Source: Bacillota bacterium (lineage in GTDB: Bacteria > Bacillota > UBA4882 > UBA8346). Taken from it: DNA of 35,835 nt. Positions 1 through 8,724 of the stretch are shown one piece after another. The position numbers were made by a program, and so were the translations under genes. How positions within the stretch are numbered: the first letter of the stretch is position 1; each line of letters opens with the position of its first letter. The DNA is taken from positions 1 through 35,835 of the forward strand of contig JAEZCE010000053.1 in NCBI GenBank assembly GCA_023429995.1, read 5' to 3'. The notes under the pieces are model-generated. The model worked only from the letters and a program-made list of their open reading frames with translations. It was not told the DNA's origin and made no database searches.

Positions 1-2390
1 GTTTTGAGAGCCACATCGCCGGGGTTGTCATAGAACCAGGTCTCCACCACTTTGGCCGGCGCTTTGCCAAAATGATAGGCTATGGCGCTTTGGTCCACTT
101 CGTTGGTGTGATAGCTGCTACTGCCGCTGTGCTTTTTGATAGGGCTTGTATTGCCACTTCCATAACAATATTCCCAATTGTCTAAACCGTTTTCGAAATC
201 TTCACCTACAAACTGAACAGGCATGGTATCCAAGATTTCAATATCGTCAAAATAAACCGTACCCGCTTTAGAGTCACCAAACCAATCTCCCACTAAAATT
301 CGGGTAAATGCGGTCAAAGCGGAAGAAGTTCCCACCAACTGATGATCAATCCATAACGTAACCTCATTCCCCGATCGGAAATCCCAAATAAATTGATGCC
401 AACCCGTTGTTCGAAGAATCTGGGTATCGCTGAAATTCGCTAAATCATCCGTCATCCCGGTTCCAAACACGTAATTAGTCGTCGATTTGCCGGTATTTAC
501 GCCAATTACCACTGGAGTTGTTTCATTATCAACCGCGCCAAATGTTTTTAAAGCTGTATCACTGGCATTATCATAAAACCAAACTGAAACGATTTTATTG
601 GTCGGCGCATTCATATAATGAACGATTGCATCTTGGTCCGAATCCAGGATATAACTGCTAACTCCGGAATGGCCTTGAACCGTGCTTAAAGTTGGAGTTC
701 CATAATAACTGGCCCAATTTGCGAAACCATTTTCAAATCTATCCCCAATAAATCCTGATACTTCAAACGGTAAATCATTTAAGACCTCGACATCATCAAA
801 ATAAGCGGTACTGACATGTCCATCCCCCAAAAAATCGCCCATCCAAATCTGTTTTATATAAGTGGCCGATGTAGATGTTACAATGGGTTGACCATCAATG
901 AACATTGTAACGGCCTTTCCCGAACGGTAATCCCATACAAATTGATGCCATCCGGTAGTCCGGACGATTTTGGTATCGGTATAAACAGCACTGTTATTGG
1001 TGCAATATACATAATCTGTTTTCGATCCCTTGGCATGAACACCCATTCCGATGGAAGTCACTCCATCATCGACAAACCCCATCCCTACCATAGCTGCATC
1101 ATTGGCATTATCGTAGAACCACATCTCCACGACTTTTTGAGTTTTGGAAATAAAAGTGTATTTTATTGTGTCATAATCTTCATCTAATATATAACTATAG
1201 TCTCCGTTATGTTTTTGATCAGAACTGGTAGACGGTGTTCCTTTAAAAGCCGCCCAATTACGAAAACCTCCTTCAAATCCATCACCGTTAAATTCAGTAA
1301 ATCCTGACGGCAAATCATCCCTGATATTTACGTCATCAAAATAATTTAAATACGAAGTATTCGTAACATTTTCCGCCCAATAATCACCCAAAGAAATAGT
1401 ATTGAAAGCTGTAACTTCGGCTGAAGTAGCCGCAACAACTCCATCAATGTATAACTTTACATCCGAGCCGGACCGGTAATCCCATAGATATCGGTGCCAG
1501 CCGGTACTCCGCATGACTGTTGTCGGATAATCGGTAGAATTAATTCGATAGACATACTTAGTCACCGATATTGCCGTATCCACTCCAATTCCTACCCTGG
1601 TAATATTGTTATCAGCAAACCCCAATATTCTCAAATTGGTATTTCGTATATCATCGTAAAACCACATTTCTACTACTTTATTTTTTAGTCCGCCAGTAAA
1701 ATTGGCGATACTCGATGCATTATTTGAAAGATAAAAACTATTAGCCCCATTATGTGTTTCAATTGAGCTTGTCTCAGGAGTTTGTTTATATGCCCAATCA
1801 TCAAAACCATTTTCAAACCCATCCCCAGTAAATGTCGAAGGTAAATCATTCAATACTCGTACATCATCAAAATATACAGCTCCAGTTAGTTTATCAGCCC
1901 AAAAATCGCCTATGCTGATCAAATTGAAATTCTTAAGATACGTGGATGTTTTAATTAAATGAGCATCATCAATTCCGTCTATAAATAATTTAACATCAAT
2001 CCCGGAACGATAGTCCCAAATCAATTGATGCCATCCGGTAGCGCGGGTAATATTGGTACTATAGTAAGTACTCCCCAATCGGTAAATATATTTTGTAGCC
2101 GAGGAACCGGTATTGACTCCAATCCCTACTCGGTTAACTCCATCATCTACAAAACCAAATACAACCATGCTCGTATCGGCTGCATTGTCGTAAAACCAAA
2201 TCTCAACTACTTTATTTTGGTTGGAATCCATTGAATGCTTTATAACATCCTGGTCTTTTATAATTGCATAACTGCTCTGCCCACAGTGCTGTTGGATTAT
2301 ACTCATTGTTGGAGTTCCATAAACTGTTGCCCAATTTTCAAACTCATTCTCAAACCCCTCATTAAAAACAACTGTTTCAGCATGAGCAAA
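1..2390 (-). repeat. Tandem coding repeat of about 540 bp, five units
   Basis: The GFEN-type motif recurs at about 2350, 1815, 1276, 737 and 198, and the FDDV motif at about 1863, 1331, 792 and 250, so the period is close to 540 bp (180 codons). The units are diverged at DNA level but keep the same protein motifs, indicating old duplication under protein-level selection. The leftmost unit is cut by the window edge. Confidence 0.85.
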
Positions 2391-2456
2391 AAAATAATTT
2401 GAAACCAATATGATTCCGATAAAAACCAAAAATACCAATCTCAGAACTCTTTTCAT
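1..2456 (-). CDS. Exported repeat protein with concanavalin A/LamG-like modules (C-terminus beyond the window)
   Basis: The frame is open from an ATG at 2456 to the left edge, giving more than 818 residues. The start has a good ribosome binding site (AAAGGAGG about 6 bases upstream) and a signal peptide (MKRVLRLVFLVFIGIILVSN, cleavage near AHA). After that comes a module repeated about every 180 residues: GFEN-x-F-x-x-W, then WFYD, a VGIGV strand, TGWH..WDYRSG, VKL(F/Y)IDG, a GD.WA strand, and YFDDV.V.DLP. Four complete units and the start of a fifth are visible. Alternating strands with an IDG hairpin are typical of jelly-roll lectin/LamG folds, so sugar or surface binding is likely; no catalytic residues are recognised. 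It is more AT-rich than the large surface gene at 4.0-8.4 kb. The exact domain family is not identified. Confidence 0.85.
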   Translation of the reverse strand, partial: MKRVLRLVFLVFIGIILVSNYFFAHAETVVFNEGFENEFENWATVYGTPTMSIIQQHCGQSSYAIIKDQDVIKHSMDSNQNKVVEIWFYDNAADTSMVVFGFVDDGVNRVGIGVNTGSSATKYIYRLGSTYYSTNITRATGWHQLIWDYRSGIDVKLFIDGIDDAHLIKTSTYLKNFNLISIGDFWADKLTGAVYFDDVRVLNDLPSTFTGDGFENGFDDWAYKQTPETSSIETHNGANSFYLSNNASSIANFTGGLKNKVVEMWFYDDIRNTNLRILGFADNNITRVGIGVDTAISVTKYVYRINSTDYPTTVMRSTGWHRYLWDYRSGSDVKLYIDGVVAATSAEVTAFNTISLGDYWAENVTNTSYLNYFDDVNIRDDLPSGFTEFNGDGFEGGFRNWAAFKGTPSTSSDQKHNGDYSYILDEDYDTIKYTFISKTQKVVEMWFYDNANDAAMVGMGFVDDGVTSIGMGVHAKGSKTDYVYCTNNSAVYTDTKIVRTTGWHQFVWDYRSGKAVTMFIDGQPIVTSTSATYIKQIWMGDFLGDGHVSTAYFDDVEVLNDLPFEVSGFIGDRFENGFANWASYYGTPTLSTVQGHSGVSSYILDSDQDAIVHYMNAPTNKIVSVWFYDNASDTALKTFGAVDNETTPVVIGVNTGKSTTNYVFGTGMTDDLANFSDTQILRTTGWHQFIWDFRSGNEVTLWIDHQLVGTSSALTAFTRILVGDWFGDSKAGTVYFDDIEILDTMPVQFVGEDFENGLDNWEYCYGSGNTSPIKKHSGSSSYHTNEVDQSAIAYHFGKAPAKVVETWFYDNPGDVALK

Positions 2457-2608
2457 GAAGTTCCTCCTTTACTAAATCCAAGCTATATCAATTAACCAAC
2501 TTTATAGGAAAAGGCCGAATATCTTATAAAAAAACAAAACCAACCCTGCTGGGAATTTGGACTTGAAATAATCCATGTAACTTTGGCATAATATTTTATT
2601 ATAGGAAT

Positions 2609-2617
2609 ATTATAACA
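2609..2617 (-). promoter_or_regulatory. Extended -10 promoter candidate for the LamG-like repeat protein
   Basis: On the minus strand the bases read TGTTATAAT, a perfect sigma-A -10 box with the TGN extension, about 150 bases upstream of the start at 2456. No convincing -35 box lies at 17 bases, as expected for an extended -10 promoter. The remainder of 2457-2744 holds no other clear feature. Confidence 0.45.
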
Positions 2618-2742
2618 TCCAGGTAAACAAATCAAGTCGCAATTTTCTGCAAAAAACGGGAAATGATGCTAATAAAAAATATTTGTAATCAAAAGATGAA
2701 TACCGGCTTAAAAATTTTCATCCAACACTGCCCCCTTTAAAA

Positions 2743-3044
2743 CAATCGATTAGGAGGTAGAAACTGCCAGGCCTTGTTCTCATCAATTCCCAGTCGCTTT
2801 AATTCGCGAAACCTTGTTCTGACTTTCTTCCATTGCTTCCAGTAAATCATACGGATGCGCCGCCTCAGCCATTCATCGATTGTCTCCATCAATTTCTTCA
2901 TATCCGCGATTTTAAAGTAATTCATCCAGCCTATGATATACCTTCTGATTCGTTTTGGACGCGAGCTTTTGGCTATGTGCTTGGCACTATCCACCCGCAC
3001 TCGGGACTTTCACCCGTTAGATTGCGCCCATGCTGGGCGCACAC
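2743..3044 (-). mobile_element. Internally deleted group II intron remnant (5' end, maturase tail, 3' end)
   Basis: Read on the minus strand, the element opens with GTGCGCCCAGCATGGGCGC at 3042, followed by a GGGTGAAAGTCCC stretch, the classic 5' end and early domain I of bacterial group II introns. It then jumps into the last part of the maturase reading frame and, right after the codons for WQF, into CTACCTCCTAATCGATT, the 3' end of the intron. Most of domain I, the reverse transcriptase, domain V and most of domain VI are gone, so it cannot splice or move. It lies a few bases after a rho-independent terminator, the preferred site of group IIC introns. The second copy at 20.4-20.7 kb confirms the 3' boundary. 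Confidence 0.75.
2761..2958 (-). pseudogene. Group II intron maturase, C-terminal fragment
   Basis: The frame encodes the maturase-specific (domain X/GIIM) region: an RRYI-GWMNYF motif, then IADMKKLMETIDEWLRRRIR and WKQWKKVRTRFRELKRLGI, ending at AWQF. The reverse transcriptase fingers and palm are missing on one side and the ANTRKGYWRIS tail on the other. An 87-codon ORF runs through the fragment (start GTG at 3000), but both its ends come from non-coding intron RNA sequence, so it is not a real protein. Over about 95 bases it differs from the copy at 20.64-20.74 kb at about three positions. Confidence 0.8.
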
Positions 3045-3079
3045 AAAAAAATAGCATGGCGCCCTTGACACCATACTAT
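3045..3079 (-). terminator. Rho-independent terminator of the surface protein operon
   Basis: On the minus strand ATAGTATGG pairs with CCATGCTAT (one G-U pair) across an 11-base loop and is followed by seven T. It lies about 50 bases after the stop of the lipoprotein gene at 3126. The intron remnant starts directly after the T run. Confidence 0.75.
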
Positions 3080-3125
3080 TTTCACTTTATACTTTTTCCG
3101 GCAACATTTCTATCACCCAAAACGC

Positions 3126-4016
3126 TTACTCTATCCTAAACCCTGAAATCGCGCCAATAACCTCGGCAGGCTGCCCGTTTTCATCCGCATACGCAAAAGC
3201 CGCCGCATAGTAATATCCCTTGGCTATCGGACCAAACTTGGCAAAAGTATCTCCCAAAAGATCCTCTCCGCTATCCCAAACAACTGTTGTCAAAGTCACA
3301 TCTTTGTATATACCCGCCTTATAACTCGTCGCCCCATCTACTTTCGCCCATGATAATTTATTAGAACCAATATCGGCAGTAGAGACTGTTGGAAAACTCC
3401 CCATTAGTCTGCCGATGGAAACCGTAATCGCCGGATATTCTTTGGAAACGCCGCCGTTATAGGCAATCACTTTGAACTGGTATTGTCCGGCCTTCCTCAC
3501 TATCCCGGCTAATTCTTCCGTTATATCCAAAAACGCTTTGGTGGCAAAGGCCGGATCATTGGGATGATTATCCCTTGAGTCCCAGACATTCTGATTCAGA
3601 CTGCCATCTGCTCCTAAAAAATAAACCTGGTAGTAAGTGGCCCCGTTTAAAGGCTTCCAATCCAAAAGGATGTATTTCACACTCTGGTCCCAATCCGTTT
3701 GGCTTATTGCGGACGCCGTAATCGCCCCATTCCCATTCAAAGACTTGGCTACCGGAGAGAAAGAATGGTAGCTATGAGTCGCCAGCCATTGTTTGATCCC
3801 TAACCCGCCCGCTAAAGCCGGTGAAGGCTTGAGGGAAGCGGTTACATCCCCTTCCGTGGTTGAGTTTGAAAAGGATGCCGTAATACTCTCGATGATAACC
3901 CCGATCCCGGCATTCCACGCAGGTGTGCCGGTAATGGCCTCATTACCTCCTCCTCCGCATCCGGCAAGAATGAAACTCAATAGTATCCCTAAACCAATGT
4001 ATCCCGTCTTCTTCAT
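3126..4016 (-). CDS. Exported lipoprotein with fibronectin type III-like modules
   Basis: This 296-residue protein has a textbook lipoprotein signal: MKKTGYIGLGILLSFILAGC, with the lipobox cysteine at residue 20 followed by a Gly run. It should be lipid-anchored on the outer face of a membrane. The rest is beta-rich with two similar modules of about 90 residues, each with a W..V.GA..Y strand pair (LDWKPLNGATYYQVYF and LSWAKVDGATSYKAGIY), as in FN3 or related Ig-like folds. No catalytic motif is seen. It starts 12 bases after the stop of the 1456-residue gene; its ribosome binding site AGGAGG overlaps that stop codon, so the two are very probably cotranscribed and perhaps translationally coupled. 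Function unknown; a cell-surface adhesion or carbohydrate-associated role is an inference. Confidence 0.85.
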   Translation of the reverse strand: MKKTGYIGLGILLSFILAGCGGGGNEAITGTPAWNAGIGVIIESITASFSNSTTEGDVTASLKPSPALAGGLGIKQWLATHSYHSFSPVAKSLNGNGAITASAISQTDWDQSVKYILLDWKPLNGATYYQVYFLGADGSLNQNVWDSRDNHPNDPAFATKAFLDITEELAGIVRKAGQYQFKVIAYNGGVSKEYPAITVSIGRLMGSFPTVSTADIGSNKLSWAKVDGATSYKAGIYKDVTLTTVVWDSGEDLLGDTFAKFGPIAKGYYYAAAFAYADENGQPAEVIGAISGFRIE

Positions 4017-4028
4017 CTACATTCCCTC

Positions 4029-7000
4029 CTAGAGAAAGATGGGTTTCGGATCGGCTGTTGTTTTGACAACATCCGTTTCAGCGGCATTCTCCAAAGACGC
4101 TTTCACTGCTACTACCCGGAAGCGGTAACCCACAGTAACGATCAATCGCATGACCGGGTACCGGATGATGCCTGAATCGGTGCTCAAGCTTACTGTAGCC
4201 CACTCCGACCAGAGTAGTATTCCGTTTTCATTTAAAATCTCCACCCGATAGCTGGTATCCGCCGCTTGGGTCCAACGCAGTTGGACTTCGCTGGAAGAGA
4301 TGACGCTCCAGGCTAAATCCGCCGGGGCATCCGGCAGATTAGGCACATTCACCGGACCGGTTATCGCCTCGGAGCTTCCTTGGGAATTGCCGGCCCGGAC
4401 CTTATAGGTATAAGTCCCGGAAGGCGCATTCCGGTCGCAGTAACCGGTCTGGTTGGCCTTTAAGGTTGCTATTTGCGTTGAATCCCGGAAGATTAAATAT
4501 TCTTTTTCGTTGGTGGCCTTATCGATCCAGCTCAGGGCGACATCCCTGCCCGCCAGTTTGTAGGTTAAATCAGCGGGCGCCGCCGGCGCGGTGCTGTAAT
4601 CTCCGGGAATTGCCTGTACATATGACTTCCGGCTGTAATTACGGTCGGCGTCATAGGCGAAGGCGGCGTAGTAATAGATTTGGCCGTTCTCCAGATTACT
4701 GTCGGTGATGGCTGAAGATATACCGTCAAAAATCAATATTCCATCCTCAGGATCGGCCGGCGTTACACCATTTTTACGCAGAATCCGGTATCCGGTTGCG
4801 ATGGAATGGCTGGTATCGCCGGTGGGATTGTTCAAGGTACAGGCCAAAGCGACTTGTTCATCTCCGGGCGCACTGGCGTTAATCGCCGGTGAATTGGGGG
4901 ATTTGCCTTCTCCCGCACTTAAATATATTTGGAGTTTGGGCCCGTTGGCGCTGTCGGAAGAAAGACCGTATAAAACAACTTGTTCTCCGGCGTTCCAGGT
5001 GGTATCGTCGATGGTAATATACAGTCCCTGATTGAGATGGGGATTATTCACCCAGGCCTTGACGGCATCGGTGACATCCAAACGAATGCTGTCGTACCCG
5101 CTTTGGGTGAATGCCCTGGGAATAAACTCGATGCAATCCAGTAAACTAATGGCGTTGCTTGACGACCCGATGGTCTGGGCGCCGTCGCTCCAGGGAATGT
5201 TTTGGCCGGGCCTATGGTCCCGGTACTGGTAATCAAGGCCGAGGCGGAGACCTTCGCTGGAGGTATCCATAAAGCAGGGTTTCCCCAAATTGCCGGGGTC
5301 CTCAATCTGATATATTTTGATTCGCCTGGGTTTGTTTGCCTCTCCGCTGATACTGAGGATTTTCAGGATCAGTTGGGCCCGGTCGATTTTGGTTCCTGCT
5401 TCGATTTGACCGGGGGCCGTACCGATCATTCCAGGGTTATATAACCAAAGATCCCCGGAGCTGCCGCTGGTTCCTTTGCCCAAATGCAGGGAAGTACCGT
5501 TCCATACGGTGCGGAGGTCGTTTTGGTAACTTTCCGCCGTATACCAGCGGTTGTTACTGGATGCGCTGTTGTCGCCGTCCGCGCCGATGGTTATCGTCGT
5601 TTTTCCAGTTGGCAGGTCGTCAATAACCTTTATGGTATTGGACGAAGTTAAATCGTAACCGCTGGATATCTCGGGCGCCTTTATTGTAAGCCCCATACTT
5701 TCGAGGTTTCCGTTCAAACTGCCTGTGACCCGCAGGGTACAATGGGTCGGATCGACATAAATCCCACGGGCGACACGTAAACCCGCGGCATCACGTAACG
5801 TGAAATTTTCTATTTCCAATGAACTGTCCTTCAGAGTGGCGCCGGTAATGGCAACCTGGATATCGGAAGTTGCCAGATTGGTTTCTGTAAATATTTGATC
5901 CCCCGCCAATTTTAAAGTGACCGGATGGAGCGATTGAGATCCGGTGGTTGCTGTTGAGGCGATGGCATTGCCTGCCAAATCATAAACAGGTGCTCCCCTT
6001 GCCGGTTCAATAGAGAGGGTCTCCACCCCGCTGGGATTGCCGGTAATGGTCAGGAAGGCCCGGATAATGGTCTCTCCTCCTGTTAAGGTCGATGCCGAGT
6101 TCTCATTTGGATTATCAGCCCTTTTTAGGGAGTGAATCTGGACCCCGCTGGCGGTCCCGCCATTTTGGCCGAATGTAACCTGCAATTGGCTGGCTGATAC
6201 TGCTCCAGCGCCGCTACCGGTTCCATACACTCCTTCGCTAAATGCAACATCGATATATTGATTGCTTTCCGCCAGGTTTCCGCCTGCGATGGCAGGCGCT
6301 AATTGATCGGTTAGGATTTTGGCTCCGGTGGTTTGTAACAGAGACATTGCATTGCCCGCCCGATCATAAATGGGATAAATGCTGGACATCCCGATCTCAA
6401 CAGTTTCCGCTCCACTGGGAATACCGTTTTTACCCAGAAACACCCGCACCGTGGTTTCACCGCCAGTTAAAACCGAAGCCAATGGGAGCTCTTTATTATC
6501 GGCCTTCCTGACTCCGGTAACGAATACATCCGTAACAGTACCGCCGTTTGCGGAGAAAATCAGAGTAAAATGAGAGGTTGTCAAAGGATTAATAGCGTTA
6601 TTGGCGCCATAAACCCCTTCACTGAAGAGTATATCCATATAACCATTACCACTATCAAGAACAGCCCGGCTGATGGTGGGCGCAACAGTGTCCCAGGCCG
6701 TTACAGTTATTCCCACGTTATCGGCTATCATTAAATTCCCTGCCCTATCCTGAACCGTTCCATCAGCTCCTGCCCCATATTTTACGATAACTCCACCACT
6801 GCAGGCTTGTTTCAAATCGGGTACCGTCAAGATTATTTGACAATCATCAACGCCCCCGGCGGTTGCCACAATTTCATAAAAGTTGCTGCCGCCATTTTCG
6901 TTTACCGTAAATCCGCCGTTATTGGAATGGTCCAAATTGTAGCATTTCTCGCTCAAAACAATTGTCAGATGGGTGGAGTCCGTTCTAACCGCACCGACCA

Positions 7001-8399
7001 ATGTTGGCGGCGTCTTATCGACTATTGCAGACACACTCTCTGAAACACCGCCGATATTGCCTGCGAGATCTGTTATTCCGGCTGTAAAGGTACGCGTCGT
7101 TTCCGGAAAATCCGCAAGCGTTGCGGAAGAAATCACTACATCGGCATATCCGTTGAATATATCTGTGTTGTTCAGTAACTTACAACCAATCAAAATACTC
7201 TCGGAATCAATACGCAACATATCTCCCGCTTCCGCCTGGTTGAATGCCGGCAATGATACTCTTAATACTCTATTGCTTGAAATATCATTCCGGCTAAGAT
7301 ACCCATCGTTCCATGCTGTGTCGGGCTGATCGGCTAAGCTAATAAATGTAGGCGCGGCAGGTTCAGTATTGTCAACCATGAAACCGGCTCCCTCGATGGG
7401 TGTAGCCAAAACCACGTTACCTGCCACATCCGCTCCCGAACTAAAAAAAACCGTGACTGCCCCATTACCGGTTCCTACGGTATAATCAAAGGTATATTGA
7501 GTCGCGCTTATCTTGGTCATATCGGTTGCCGGTAATGAATTGGCGCCGCTGACGGCAATCAATACCCGGGGGAAATCCGCCAACGCTTCGCTAAAAGTGG
7601 CCGTTATGGTTAATAAATCTCCTTCTTTGGCAGGATTCTTCGTATAGGTCACTGATGCGGTTGGAGCTGTTTTATCAACTACGATATTCCCGGTATATTG
7701 AGCGGTACCGGTTGCGCCCGATTCGTCAGAAACTGTAAAAACAACCTCTCGGTAAACACCTTCCGGAATGTCGGCTGTATTCCACGAAAGAGTCCAAGTC
7801 CCGTTTCCGCCGCTTACAATGGTCGAGGCAGATTGCCCATTTATAAGAGCGGATACTGTAACATTATCACCGTCGGAATCATTTATGGAACCTGAAACAG
7901 TGAAAATTTGGGAATCTTTATAGATCCGATCAACACCAGGATCAGCGATGGTAACGGTAGGGCAGTGATTTACTTTTAATCCTCCGCCGGTTATGGTCAA
8001 AGTGCACGTCCTGGCGCTACCATAAAATTCGTAAACTTTAAGATAATATACGTGATTGGCCTGAAGTTCATCGGTTAAATAAAATTCAACCAGATGATAA
8101 TCGCCACGGTCGGCGGCTTTTCCGGAAGATTGCGAAGCATCATAGTACAGATAAGCTTCTGTATCCACGCTTTGAGGTAATGTCGTAATAATATAAGTTC
8201 CATCTTGCGAGGGAATAAACTTAAAATAATTGTGCCCATCCCCGCTTAGTTTAATTTCCGTTGCAGAGCTGCTAATCAAAGGGGCATCACTCGTTGAGGT
8301 TCCTCCGATTATGGCTTCTGCTTGACAGTACGCCGGAAATCCCCATGATGCAATTTCCAAAACAATCGCAACCAAGAAGTATTTCAGTTTTTTCTTCAC
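4029..8399 (-). CDS. Large exported multidomain surface protein (PPC-like, Ig-like, DNRLRE-like and FN3 modules)
   Basis: This 1456-residue protein begins at a GTG codon with GGGGGTGG just upstream and has a signal peptide ending near residue 27. Modules, with approximate residues: a pre-peptidase-like beta domain (40-140); several Ig-like 'Big' domains with VDKTAP linkers (145-570); two homologous 120-residue units marked by a (D/V)(I/A)FSEGVYG strand, LTGGET and YDxAGNA (580-700 and 700-820); a further beta segment; a DNRLRE-like module (about 935-1135: TTITIGADGDN, ID-RAQL, then DVTDAVKAWV), normally found on secreted polysaccharide-acting or surface proteins; and three FN3 units (about 1170-1450). 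No catalytic residues, LPXTG motif or S-layer homology domain is visible. It is probably a structural or adhesive surface protein. Confidence 0.85.
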   Translation of the reverse strand: MKKKLKYFLVAIVLEIASWGFPAYCQAEAIIGGTSTSDAPLISSSATEIKLSGDGHNYFKFIPSQDGTYIITTLPQSVDTEAYLYYDASQSSGKAADRGDYHLVEFYLTDELQANHVYYLKVYEFYGSARTCTLTITGGGLKVNHCPTVTIADPGVDRIYKDSQIFTVSGSINDSDGDNVTVSALINGQSASTIVSGGNGTWTLSWNTADIPEGVYREVVFTVSDESGATGTAQYTGNIVVDKTAPTASVTYTKNPAKEGDLLTITATFSEALADFPRVLIAVSGANSLPATDMTKISATQYTFDYTVGTGNGAVTVFFSSGADVAGNVVLATPIEGAGFMVDNTEPAAPTFISLADQPDTAWNDGYLSRNDISSNRVLRVSLPAFNQAEAGDMLRIDSESILIGCKLLNNTDIFNGYADVVISSATLADFPETTRTFTAGITDLAGNIGGVSESVSAIVDKTPPTLVGAVRTDSTHLTIVLSEKCYNLDHSNNGGFTVNENGGSNFYEIVATAGGVDDCQIILTVPDLKQACSGGVIVKYGAGADGTVQDRAGNLMIADNVGITVTAWDTVAPTISRAVLDSGNGYMDILFSEGVYGANNAINPLTTSHFTLIFSANGGTVTDVFVTGVRKADNKELPLASVLTGGETTVRVFLGKNGIPSGAETVEIGMSSIYPIYDRAGNAMSLLQTTGAKILTDQLAPAIAGGNLAESNQYIDVAFSEGVYGTGSGAGAVSASQLQVTFGQNGGTASGVQIHSLKRADNPNENSASTLTGGETIIRAFLTITGNPSGVETLSIEPARGAPVYDLAGNAIASTATTGSQSLHPVTLKLAGDQIFTETNLATSDIQVAITGATLKDSSLEIENFTLRDAAGLRVARGIYVDPTHCTLRVTGSLNGNLESMGLTIKAPEISSGYDLTSSNTIKVIDDLPTGKTTITIGADGDNSASSNNRWYTAESYQNDLRTVWNGTSLHLGKGTSGSSGDLWLYNPGMIGTAPGQIEAGTKIDRAQLILKILSISGEANKPRRIKIYQIEDPGNLGKPCFMDTSSEGLRLGLDYQYRDHRPGQNIPWSDGAQTIGSSSNAISLLDCIEFIPRAFTQSGYDSIRLDVTDAVKAWVNNPHLNQGLYITIDDTTWNAGEQVVLYGLSSDSANGPKLQIYLSAGEGKSPNSPAINASAPGDEQVALACTLNNPTGDTSHSIATGYRILRKNGVTPADPEDGILIFDGISSAITDSNLENGQIYYYAAFAYDADRNYSRKSYVQAIPGDYSTAPAAPADLTYKLAGRDVALSWIDKATNEKEYLIFRDSTQIATLKANQTGYCDRNAPSGTYTYKVRAGNSQGSSEAITGPVNVPNLPDAPADLAWSVISSSEVQLRWTQAADTSYRVEILNENGILLWSEWATVSLSTDSGIIRYPVMRLIVTVGYRFRVVAVKASLENAAETDVVKTTADPKPIFL

Positions 8400-8480
8400 A
8401 AATCCACCCCCGCTTCATTAAAATCCAACGTAATCAATTTATTGTGAATATTCAATAATAATTCAATATTATATATTACT

Positions 8481-8510
8481 AATATAAACACATTTACCTA
8501 ATTTTGTAAA
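8481..8510 (-). promoter_or_regulatory. Sigma-A-like promoter for the large surface gene
   Basis: On the minus strand TTTACA (8510-8505) is followed after 18 bases by TATATT (8486-8481), each one base from consensus. It lies about 80 bases upstream of the GTG start at 8399. The surrounding DNA is very AT-rich, so chance matches are possible. Confidence 0.4.
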
Positions 8511-8671
8511 TATAATCTTGTGAAAATTAAGATAATTTTATAAAATTTTTGTTTCAATTCTGTAATTAAAAAAGCTCTCCAGGAAATTGAATTCTCGGAA
8601 AATCGGTTGGATTAAATATTTTCCCCTCATTTCCTCATTAAAATTTGGGTTACCCGGATAAAATAACCCTT

Positions 8672-8701
8672 TGAATACAAATCTTAAATACCAAGGTAAA
8701 A
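8672..8701 (+). promoter_or_regulatory. Possible forespore (sigma-G type) promoter of gerA
   Basis: TGAATA at 8672-8677, then 17 bases, then GGTAAAA at 8695-8701. TGAATA matches the sigma-G -35 box well; the -10 box fits CATAATA at five of seven positions. It lies 24 bases before the GTG start. GerA-family operons are known to be transcribed in the forespore by sigma-G, so position and sequence agree, but this is a motif match only. Confidence 0.4.
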
Positions 8702-8724
8702 TATAACCACGCAGGTGAATCCGA

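Larger units (their letters stand above)
8400..8724. other. Divergent AT-rich intergenic region
   Basis: These 325 bases separate the large surface gene (minus) from gerA (plus). They contain a minus-strand sigma-A-like promoter at 8481-8510, a 14-base AT palindrome at 8534-8547, a GGGTTA/TAACCC inverted repeat at 8647-8669 and a plus-strand forespore-type promoter candidate at 8672-8701. No coding potential is seen. Confidence 0.6.

Noticed and set aside
816..2234. Plus-strand ORFs of similar sequence at 816, 1494 and 2025
   Set aside because: They are antisense frames across the same position in successive 540-bp units of the minus-strand repeat gene and so resemble each other for that reason only.
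2737..3000. 87-codon minus-strand ORF as a functional maturase-like protein
   Set aside because: Its ends derive from intron RNA domain I and the intron 3' terminus; only the middle is maturase. It has a GTG start, no ribosome binding site and no catalytic core.
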